A stretch of DNA of 7,756 nt from an uncultured Lentisphaeria bacterium (GTDB taxonomy: Bacteria; Verrucomicrobiota; Lentisphaeria; Victivallales; Victivallaceae): assembly GCA_949298665.1 (NCBI GenBank), contig CASFXO010000320.1, positions 1 through 7,756 on the forward strand, read 5' to 3'. Shown here one piece after another: positions 1 to 5,584 of this stretch. The notes under the pieces are model-generated. The model saw nothing but the letters and a program-made list of their open reading frames with translations. It ran no database searches and had not been told where the DNA came from. The position numbers and the translations under genes were made by a program. Numbering within the stretch: the stretch's first letter is position 1; every line of letters starts with the position of its first letter.

Positions 1-1505
1 CCGTCCGCTTCCAGTCGGAAATCGTCGCCGTCCGGAACGATGCGCCCGACTTCCGCGCCGAATCCGTAATCGTATCCCTTATGGCGGTAGTGGATTTTGC
101 CGTCGCGGAAAAACAGGGCCGTCGGCGTCTGCAATTCCACCGCCTGCCGATTGCATTGATAGAACAGGGCTTCGCCGTCACGCGGAAACGCCACTTCCAT
201 GGTTTCCGGTGTGAGTCGGATGACGACGTGTTCACCGGTTTCGCGCTTCCAGATGATCCGCAGGATTTCCGGGGATTCCTCCAGTACGTCCGCCACTTCT
301 CCGGGACCTCCGGGAAAGCGGAACGAACTCGGGTGCCACAACATCCCGTCGAGCAGCGGCAGCGCATCGTACACGCAGGCCCCGGTGTGGCAGACGTCCC
401 GCAGATACGGTTCCGCATAATCTTCCCGGAAGAGCTGCCAGTCGCGAATGGTGAGCGTTCCGTCCGTTTCCCGGAAGAGATTGATGCGGCCGAACCGGGA
501 AAGGTACCAGATGCCGGCGTGCCCCGCATGCCGCCAGTCGTCCAGCGTGACCACGGCGCTGGCGGGGGTCACCGGGAAGTGCGACCGGAACCAGCGTCCG
601 GTTTCTCCAAGTGTGGCGGCCCGGATGATTCCTGAATCGCGCAGCCGGGCGATTTCGCGGTATTGGGCGGGGAGTCCTTTTTTCATGCGGTCCCAGCCGA
701 AGGAATTTTCCTGACCGGCCTGTGCATAGGCCATCGCCAGATGCGGATGACGGAAGTTTTCCCGGAAAAACCATTCCACCCATTCCCGGCTGCCGCCGCC
801 CAGTCCCTCGAAGGCCGGTTCCAGAGTGATCACCTGCTGACCGTTGCCCGTGAGTCCGGCGGAATATTGGTAGAGCGGGTCGCTGCCGAGCATCCGGAAG
901 ACCGGTACCGGAATCTGGTGTGCCGGATGCTGCGCGGGCAGATAGGCGTTCTGCACGCTCGGGTAATAGCCGTTGGCCCAGTAGCCGCCCCAGAGGGTAT
1001 AGCCGTCGGTACCGTACTGGTCCTTGCAGTTGCAGGCGGCTTCGAGACCGTATCGTCGATGCAGATACGCCAGCAGATGCGCGTCGAAGAGCCAGCTGCC
1101 CATGGAGACCGGACAGCTCCCGAACGTCTCCCGGAACCGCTCCAGAAAGACGTCCGCGATCCGTTCCCTTTCCTCCGGCGTGTACCCGACCGAGAAGCCG
1201 ACGTCCGTATGCCAGTCCCACGCCCAGCGCCCGCGCCACGGAATGCCGGCCGCTTCGACGTTGGGCTGGACGACTTCAAACCAGATGCCGACTTCGTGGG
1301 TGTCGGGCATTTCGTTTTTGAGGAAATCGACGAACGGTCCGGAGGTCAGCGCATCGTATTGCAGCAGCCAGGTGGTCGGCAGATCGAATTCCTTCGCCAG
1401 CGCCATCTGTTCCCGGACCGGTTCGAACAGGTCCCGCTGCTCGTGATAACGTGGCTCCAGGGCGCGAATGAAGTTGACGATATTGACGAAATTCGTGTGT
1501 TTCAT
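1..1505 (-). CDS. Uncharacterised putative carbohydrate-active protein, DUF3863-like (C-terminus cut by window edge)
   Basis: An open frame of 501 codons reads without a stop from an ATG at 1505 to the left edge, so the C-terminus is missing. The start is supported by AAGGAA at 1514-1519, 8 nt upstream, and by a promoter behind it. There is no signal peptide or membrane segment, so a cytoplasmic protein is likely. The N-terminal 190 residues carry the recognisable part: QYDAL at 49-53, DTHEVGIWFE at 68-77, WDWHTDVGFSVGYT around 97-109, GSWLFDAHLLAYLHRRYGLEA around 136-156, and a Trp/Tyr/Gly-rich stretch at 164-190 (YGTDGYTLWGGYW). I recall this pattern from uncharacterised Bacteroidota proteins annotated DUF3863. 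The His-Glu pair at 70-71 after a barrel-like strand is reminiscent of GH57 or polysaccharide-deacetylase folds. Residues after about 400 look like a beta-rich C-terminal domain. It diverges from a putative glycoside hydrolase, which favours a glycan-related role. The coding call is strong; family and function are tentative. Confidence 0.85.
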   Translation of the reverse strand, partial: MKHTNFVNIVNFIRALEPRYHEQRDLFEPVREQMALAKEFDLPTTWLLQYDALTSGPFVDFLKNEMPDTHEVGIWFEVVQPNVEAAGIPWRGRWAWDWHTDVGFSVGYTPEERERIADVFLERFRETFGSCPVSMGSWLFDAHLLAYLHRRYGLEAACNCKDQYGTDGYTLWGGYWANGYYPSVQNAYLPAQHPAHQIPVPVFRMLGSDPLYQYSAGLTGNGQQVITLEPAFEGLGGGSREWVEWFFRENFRHPHLAMAYAQAGQENSFGWDRMKKGLPAQYREIARLRDSGIIRAATLGETGRWFRSHFPVTPASAVVTLDDWRHAGHAGIWYLSRFGRINLFRETDGTLTIRDWQLFREDYAEPYLRDVCHTGACVYDALPLLDGMLWHPSSFRFPGGPGEVADVLEESPEILRIIWKRETGEHVVIRLTPETMEVAFPRDGEALFYQCNRQAVELQTPTALFFRDGKIHYRHKGYDYGFGAEVGRIVPDGDDFRLEAD

Positions 1506-1524
1506 GAGAACAGTTCCTTGTGTC

Positions 1525-1551
1525 TTGACGCTTTTCCGGCTATACTATACC
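1525..1551 (+). promoter_or_regulatory. Weak candidate promoter for the gene at 1628-3580
   Basis: On the plus strand TTGACG (1525-1530) is a good -35 box, but the best -10 at a usable distance is TATACC (1546-1551) with a 15-bp spacer. TATACT at 1541-1546 is closer to consensus but only 10 bp away. If real, it shares the TATACTATACC DNA with the minus-strand promoter of the divergent gene. Low confidence. Confidence 0.25.
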
Positions 1552-1572
1552 GAGTCCATTCGGCGAAGGCAA
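1544..1572 (-). promoter_or_regulatory. Sigma70-type promoter for the gene at 1-1505
   Basis: Read on the minus strand: a -35 box TTGCCT (1567-1572), a 17-bp spacer, and a -10 box TATAGT (1544-1549). The predicted transcription start is near 1537, giving a leader of about 30 nt before the ATG at 1505. The -35 box overlaps a perfect 8-bp palindrome CAACGTTG (1570-1577), a possible but unproven regulator site. Confidence 0.6.
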
Positions 1573-1614
1573 CGTTGAATCCATTTTTTTGAAGCGCATC
1601 GGCGCAAATTTCAA

Positions 1615-1621
1615 AAAGGGA
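1615..1621 (+). promoter_or_regulatory. Ribosome binding site that fixes the start at 1628
   Basis: AAAGGGA lies 6 nt before the ATG at 1628. The frame stays open upstream to a TTG at 1589, which would add 13 residues, but that TTG follows a T-run and has no Shine-Dalgarno sequence. Confidence 0.6.
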
Positions 1622-1627
1622 ACGGGT

Positions 1628-3580
1628 ATGAACGAATTGCGGTGCGAAGGCGATGAGGACGGCGTGAGGATTTCCTGGGCGCTGGAGCTGAATTCCGGAG
1701 AACTGGTGACGCCGGAGAAGATGGCGGAACGCACGGAACTGCCGGACGGCGGCACGCAGTGGCGGAACGGGGATTTTGCCGTCGTCTGCCGCTGGCGATC
1801 CGGAGAGAACGGCGGCCGCCTCGGCACCATCGAATATGAAAACGCCCCCGGAGTGGCCGCCGTCCGTTTTCCCGTCGCAGTCAAGGCGGATTTTCCGGAA
1901 ACCGGCACGCTGCTGCTCCCGGATCAATACGGAACCGTTCTGCATCACCCGCTGACCCATGTCGTCGTGCCGTCGGAATATGCCTGTGATCCATACGATC
2001 CGGAGATGATCGCGGTTTCTGAAATGGTGACGATGCGGGGGGCGGCCATGCTGCTGCCGGAACAGTCCATCTTTTTTGATTTCCGGGATCCGACCTGGTT
2101 TCAGAAGCGCTGCTTCTTCCGCCGGGGGCCGGAACCGGGGGCGGTCATGTTTTACGGCAATCACCTGGCCCCGCAGGACGAGCGGTCCCGCACCTGGCGG
2201 TTGCCGTATGAGTGCGGCATCACGCCGTTTGCGGGCGGCTGGTTTGAAGCCGCCCGATTGTACCGGCGCTGGGCGCTGCGGCAGCCATGGGCGCGGAAGA
2301 GACCGGACGAACGCGTGCGCGCCGTCAGCTGCGTCTGCTGGAACCGCGGTCTGGCGGATCAGGTGGCGCCGCCGGTGTTGCGCCTGAGCGCCGATACCGA
2401 CAGTTGCGCCATGCTCTCCTGGTACTGGTGGCATCATAATCCGTATGACACCGACTATCCGGATTACTGGCCGCCGCGGGACGGCGAGTCGGTTTTCCGC
2501 GAAACCGTTGCCGAGTTGAAACGCCAAGGCTGCCATGTGCAGGTGTACGTCAACGGCATGACCTGGGACATGGACGGCGCCTCCCGCTGGCCGGAGGGCC
2601 CGGCGGCGATTGCCCTGCGGCGCGACGGCACGCCCGAGTGTTTCCCCTACAATGTCTTCAATCACCACCGGCTGGGCAGCATCTGCGGCAGCGTCCGGGA
2701 GTTTCAGGACCGTCTGATGGAGCAGTTCGACCGGCTGGCCGCCGCCGGGCTGCCGGGCATCTACATCGACATGATCGGCAATGCCAATCACCGCCCCTGC
2801 TACGCATCGAATCATGGTCATGCGCCGGGCGGGGGGGATTACCATTATCAGGGGTATCGCCGCATGGTGCAGGAGTTGCGTCGTCGGCATCCGCAGCTGC
2901 TGCTCAGCACCGAGGACTGCGGAGAGGATTTCATGGACCTCATGGATTTGCTCATCGGCTTTCATATCTGCCATGAACGGTTTTCCACGGATCCGGATCT
3001 GGAACAGGTGCCGTTTTATCCGGCGGTCTATCATGGGATCATGCCGATTTACGGCAGTTACACGCTGCCGGACGGGATTCCGCCATACGATCCGGCGTGG
3101 CCGCGGGAAGGGCGCTGGCGGCACGAGCGCGACTGGCTGAAGTTGTTTCCGGATCAGTTTTTTCTGGAAATGGTGCGGCAGATCGTGTACGGCAATATTC
3201 CGACGGTGGCGAACCTGCAGCTGAAGCACTGCACGGAAGAGCGTTATCGCGAGGTGTACGGGCATCTGTGCCGGACGGTCCGGTTTTACCGGGATCACGG
3301 AAAGTTTCTTTTCGACGGTGAAATGCTGACGCCGCCGGTGGTGGCGTGTCCGGAAAAGGACGTGGATTTCATGGCGCGTTTCATCTACACCCGCGAGGAA
3401 GACATGAAAACCGTGCGGCGGCGCCTGCCGCAGGTGTTTGCCTCGCGCTGGCGTTCACCGGACGGCATGGAGGCCGTGGTGGCGGCCAACTGGAGCTCCG
3501 AAACGGTTACGGCGCAGATCGACGGGGTTTCCCGGATCATCCCGGCGCGCGATTACGCCTGCTGGTGCGAAAACGCCTGA
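1628..3580 (+). CDS. Putative TIM-barrel glycoside hydrolase, DUF6259-like
   Basis: A 650-residue protein with no signal peptide, so probably cytoplasmic. Residues 1-200 look like the beta-sandwich that precedes the barrel in GH36/GH101-type enzymes. GWFEAARLYRRWALRQPW (204-221) is the linker motif typical of these families. The presumed barrel starts near 228 and includes the aromatic stretch LSWYWWHHNPYD (263-274) followed by a PDYWPP segment, a strand ending in VNGMTWD, then GIYIDMIG with Asp381, then LLSTEDCGE with Glu429. By analogy with related retaining enzymes, Asp381 and Glu429 are the best candidates for nucleophile and acid/base. The C-terminal 90 residues form a likely beta domain. 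I recall the layout as close to DUF6259 proteins of Planctomycetota and Lentisphaerota; the substrate cannot be read from sequence. It diverges from the DUF3863-like gene and converges on the pseudopilin gene with 61 bp between the stops. I see no clear terminator in that gap. Coding call near certain, function moderate. Confidence 0.88.
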   Translation: MNELRCEGDEDGVRISWALELNSGELVTPEKMAERTELPDGGTQWRNGDFAVVCRWRSGENGGRLGTIEYENAPGVAAVRFPVAVKADFPETGTLLLPDQYGTVLHHPLTHVVVPSEYACDPYDPEMIAVSEMVTMRGAAMLLPEQSIFFDFRDPTWFQKRCFFRRGPEPGAVMFYGNHLAPQDERSRTWRLPYECGITPFAGGWFEAARLYRRWALRQPWARKRPDERVRAVSCVCWNRGLADQVAPPVLRLSADTDSCAMLSWYWWHHNPYDTDYPDYWPPRDGESVFRETVAELKRQGCHVQVYVNGMTWDMDGASRWPEGPAAIALRRDGTPECFPYNVFNHHRLGSICGSVREFQDRLMEQFDRLAAAGLPGIYIDMIGNANHRPCYASNHGHAPGGGDYHYQGYRRMVQELRRRHPQLLLSTEDCGEDFMDLMDLLIGFHICHERFSTDPDLEQVPFYPAVYHGIMPIYGSYTLPDGIPPYDPAWPREGRWRHERDWLKLFPDQFFLEMVRQIVYGNIPTVANLQLKHCTEERYREVYGHLCRTVRFYRDHGKFLFDGEMLTPPVVACPEKDVDFMARFIYTREEDMKTVRRRLPQVFASRWRSPDGMEAVVAANWSSETVTAQIDGVSRIIPARDYACWCENA

Positions 3581-3641
3581 CGGAGACGCCGGTCGCCGCC
3601 GGGAAAACCGCATGGCTCTCGAAGCGGCACCGCCATTTCGG

Positions 3642-4301
3642 TCAGAACCGGCTGTCCCATTGAAACCGGTTGTCGCAGAAGAACATGCCCTGATAGCGAT
3701 AGGTGTCGCTGCCGAACGTCGGCTGTTTTCGCGCCTCGGCGTGACCGTCGACGAACACCATGTTGCTGCCCCGATGGTAGTCGCCGAGCCGGGTGGAGTA
3801 GTTGGTATAGTCGGCGATCCAGTATTCGTCCGCGGCGTCGGCGAACAGCGTCCGGACGGCGGGCCGTACCACTTTGGTCTCCTTTCCGGCCAGCACCGGT
3901 AAACTGGAATTGTAGAGGAAACGGGACATTTTCGCGGCGACGCTGACCGCCGGCGGAGCGGCGGGGCAATCCAGCACGCTGCCGACGCAGGAGGTGGAGC
4001 TCCGGACCCGCAGATAGCGGACGGCTCCCTGGTAGTTGGCATCCGTCAGGCCGACGAAAACCGAAAAATAAGGGTCGGCCCAGGAATTGATGTTTTTATT
4101 GCTTCCGTAGGGCATGAAGAAGCCGTTGTTGTCATGGAGGTAATAGAGCTGGGCCGTCCCCATCTGGCGGAGATTGGAGACGCATTGAATGCATCTGGCC
4201 TTGGCGCGGGCCTGGTTCAGGGCGGGCAGCAGCATCGCCGCCAGAATCGCGATGATCGCAATCACCACCAGCAGTTCGATCAATGTGAAGCGTTTTCTCA
4301 T
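3642..4301 (-). CDS. Prepilin-like (pseudopilin) protein with N-methylation signal and H-X8-DG motif
   Basis: A 219-residue protein. The ATG at 4301 is chosen because it puts the prepilin signal at the very N-terminus and has AAGGAG (4310-4315) 8 nt upstream; the open frame continues upstream but is not needed. MRKR is followed by the class III prepilin segment FTLIELLVVIAIIAIL (5-20), a hydrophobic helix to about residue 26, then LNQARAKARCIQCVSNLRQMG, the usual start of the pilin globular part. Glu9 corresponds to Glu5 of mature pilins. The residue before the cleavage site is Arg instead of Gly. HRGSNMVFVDG (176-186) matches the H-X9-DG motif of these protein families but with 8 intervening residues. 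Such proteins form large paralogous families in Lentisphaerota and Planctomycetota; their role is poorly known, with surface or periplasmic pseudopilus-like assemblies proposed. Placement just downstream of lacI, with a copy of the lacI operator in its leader, suggests carbohydrate-responsive expression. Confidence 0.92.
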   Translation of the reverse strand: MRKRFTLIELLVVIAIIAILAAMLLPALNQARAKARCIQCVSNLRQMGTAQLYYLHDNNGFFMPYGSNKNINSWADPYFSVFVGLTDANYQGAVRYLRVRSSTSCVGSVLDCPAAPPAVSVAAKMSRFLYNSSLPVLAGKETKVVRPAVRTLFADAADEYWIADYTNYSTRLGDYHRGSNMVFVDGHAEARKQPTFGSDTYRYQGMFFCDNRFQWDSRF

Positions 4302-4382
4302 GACAGCAACTCCTTGAACAGATTCTGTTTGGGTAGACCGGAGGCGGACGTTCCCCGGCGGGCTCCGCAGGATGCCTGTTGG

Positions 4383-4398
4383 AAACAAACCTTTGTTT
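4383..4398. promoter_or_regulatory. Putative LacI operator in the pseudopilin leader
   Basis: AAACAAACCTTTGTTT: perfect 7-bp arms AAACAAA/TTTGTTT around a CC centre. The identical sequence recurs at 5462-5477 next to lacI, and the identity continues through the following T-run (20 bp in all, 4383-4402). It lies 82 bp upstream of the pseudopilin ATG, about 13-28 bp downstream of the start predicted from the upstream promoter, where a bound repressor would block elongation or promoter escape. The length and symmetry suit a LacI-family dimer; the CC centre differs from the usual CG. Confidence 0.7.
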
Positions 4399-4417
4399 TT
4401 TTCTCTCCTTTCCGTTG

Positions 4418-4445
4418 ACTGTAGCGATGGTGATGAAAACGGCAA
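4418..4445 (-). promoter_or_regulatory. Candidate promoter for the pseudopilin gene
   Basis: Minus strand: -35 TTGCCG (4440-4445), 16-bp spacer, -10 TACAGT (4418-4423). It sits just beyond the lacI stop codon (4454-4456), and the operator at 4383-4398 lies immediately downstream of its predicted start. The boxes are only moderate matches; the position relative to the operator is the main support. Transcription reading through from lacI is an alternative. Confidence 0.45.
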
Positions 4446-4453
4446 TACCGGAA

Positions 4454-5458
4454 TCAGGGGGCGCCCCCGGGGGACACGGAGGAGCGGCGGAGTTTCAATT
4501 CCGGTTTGATCCATTCGTCGGACTCCGTTTTTCCGTTGATCAGCTGGAGCAATTTGTGGACGGCCCGGCGGCCCTGGCTCCGGGTCGGCGGGTGAACGCT
4601 GCTCAGTCCGAGGTGCGTGTCCGCCGCGAAGAGCTGATCGTCATAGCCAACGACCTTGAGCGTGTCGCCGGGGGTGATGCCGCAGCATTGCAGCTTCCGG
4701 AACAGGTTCAGGGCGCAGAAGTCGTGCTCGGCGAAAACCCCGATGACATGGCCCTGTTCCCGGGCAATCAGGAGTTCCGCAATATCCGGCAGCCGAAGGT
4801 GCGAACAGGGGCGCCCGGCGGCTTCCATCCGGTTCCGGAACAGTTGCAGCCGGAGATCGCACCAGTCGTCTTCCGCCACGGTAAAGAAACGGTCGCACCG
4901 CTGTTCCAGCAGATGTGCGGCGACGAGTGCGATACCGGCCTCCTCGTCCTGATTCAGCCTCACCACGGAGGACCAATGCCGCGGCAGGTTGGTATAGTAA
5001 TTGACCAGCAGGGCCTTGCCGCCGTTCTGCGCATAGTTTTCCAGAAATTGCAGCAGGTAGGGTTCATCGCGTTTGTCCGGTGGGTAGCTGATGACGCCGG
5101 CATGGCCGATTTCAGTCGGGTGCTGAAGCACGTCGATGAATTTTCCCATGTCGTTGCCGATGAAGAAACTGACCGGGAACCCTTCGGTCAGCGCCTCCTC
5201 GGAAATGCCGAACGCCAGATCCGCGATCAATCGGTCCGCCCGGTCCGGCAGAAAACACAGCAGTGTCGGCATTTTCCCGCGTTTCAGGTACGAGGCATAG
5301 CGGTTCGGCCGATACCCCATCCGGTGAGCGGTGCGCAGAATGAGTTCCCGCGTCTCCTGCCTGACGACCGCGTGTTTGTCCGGATTGGGGTTCAGCGCCC
5401 GTGAAATCACCGAGACGTCCAGATTCAGTTCCCGGGCGATGTCCGTCAGTTTCACCAT
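4454..5458 (-). CDS. LacI-family transcriptional regulator
   Basis: A 334-residue protein of normal LacI length. The N-terminal helix-turn-helix is KLTDIARELNLDVSVISRALN (3-23), followed by VVRQETRELILRTAHRMGYRPN and the hinge helix RYASYLKRGK (53-62). The loop after the recognition helix (PNPDKHAVV) is a few residues longer than usual. Residues 64-334 are a periplasmic-binding-protein-like effector domain, ending with the typical GVFAEHDFCALNLFRKLQ, KVVGYDDQ and LSSVHPP segments. The effector is probably a sugar or glycan breakdown product, but its identity cannot be read. ATG 5458 is chosen over an in-frame TTG at 5467 because that TTG lies inside the operator. AAAGG (5469-5473) serves as ribosome binding site 10 nt upstream and is itself part of the operator. 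Likely autoregulated, and likely to control the pseudopilin gene downstream on the same strand. Confidence 0.95.
   Translation of the reverse strand: MVKLTDIARELNLDVSVISRALNPNPDKHAVVRQETRELILRTAHRMGYRPNRYASYLKRGKMPTLLCFLPDRADRLIADLAFGISEEALTEGFPVSFFIGNDMGKFIDVLQHPTEIGHAGVISYPPDKRDEPYLLQFLENYAQNGGKALLVNYYTNLPRHWSSVVRLNQDEEAGIALVAAHLLEQRCDRFFTVAEDDWCDLRLQLFRNRMEAAGRPCSHLRLPDIAELLIAREQGHVIGVFAEHDFCALNLFRKLQCCGITPGDTLKVVGYDDQLFAADTHLGLSSVHPPTRSQGRRAVHKLLQLINGKTESDEWIKPELKLRRSSVSPGGAP
4457..4473. repeat. G/C homopolymer palindrome at the 3' end of lacI
   Basis: Three runs, GGGGG-CG-CCCCC-GGGGG, forming two overlapping perfect palindromes (4457-4468 and 4464-4473). They encode the last residues PGGAP of LacI, directly before the stop. 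No T-run follows on either strand, so it does not look like an intrinsic terminator. It is a candidate site for replication slippage or sequencing error affecting the LacI C-terminus. Confidence 0.6.
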
Positions 5459-5461
5459 AAA

Positions 5462-5477
5462 AAACAAACCTTTGTTT
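5462..5477. promoter_or_regulatory. Putative LacI operator at the lacI promoter (autoregulation)
   Basis: AAACAAACCTTTGTTT, identical to 4383-4398. Here the arms extend to 10 bp (5459-5468 and 5471-5480) around the CC centre. It begins 6 bp downstream of the lacI -10 box, covers the predicted transcription start near 5477 and contains the AAAGG ribosome binding site. Binding would occlude RNA polymerase, as expected for negative autoregulation. Confidence 0.72.
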
Positions 5478-5483
5478 TTTTAT

Positions 5484-5512
5484 ATTATAAAGGAAATCCA
5501 GACAAAAAGCAA
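5484..5512 (-). promoter_or_regulatory. Sigma70-type promoter of lacI
   Basis: Minus strand: -35 TTGCTT (5507-5512), 17-bp spacer, consensus -10 TATAAT (5484-5489). The predicted start is near 5477, giving a leader of only about 20 nt that is almost wholly operator sequence. Confidence 0.7.
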
Positions 5513-5584
5513 GGCCCAAACAGGGCGTGCCGCATTTTTTTTGAAAATTTCGGCGGGACGGCGTCGGGAAAGGGGGGCGTTGGG

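Noticed and set aside
663..1592. Plus-strand open frames over the DUF3863-like gene (also 81-635)
   Set aside because: They are compositional shadows; the minus-strand frame has coherent motifs, a ribosome binding site and a promoter.
1502..3298. A 598-codon open frame on the minus strand, antisense to the glycoside hydrolase gene
   Set aside because: It lacks any recognisable domain, is rich in Arg/Pro/His as expected for a reverse frame in GC-rich DNA, and lies wholly over a well-supported gene and across its promoter region.
3581..3641. Possible bidirectional terminator between the convergent glycoside hydrolase and pseudopilin genes
   Set aside because: There are GC-rich short inverted repeats but no stem of useful length followed by a T-run on either strand.
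4302..4514. N-terminal extension of the pseudopilin frame to 4514
   Set aside because: It would bury the prepilin signal about 70 residues into the protein and overlap the lacI 3' end; the ATG at 4301 has a good ribosome binding site.
4379..5404. A 341-codon plus-strand frame antisense to lacI
   Set aside because: The LacI reading on the minus strand is unambiguous; the antisense product shows no family features.
5499..5530. Possible terminator after epmA (GCCC-TGTTT-GGGC followed by CTTGCTTTTTG on the minus strand)
   Set aside because: The stem is only 4 bp and the T-run is interrupted; the sequence is better explained by the lacI -35 region.
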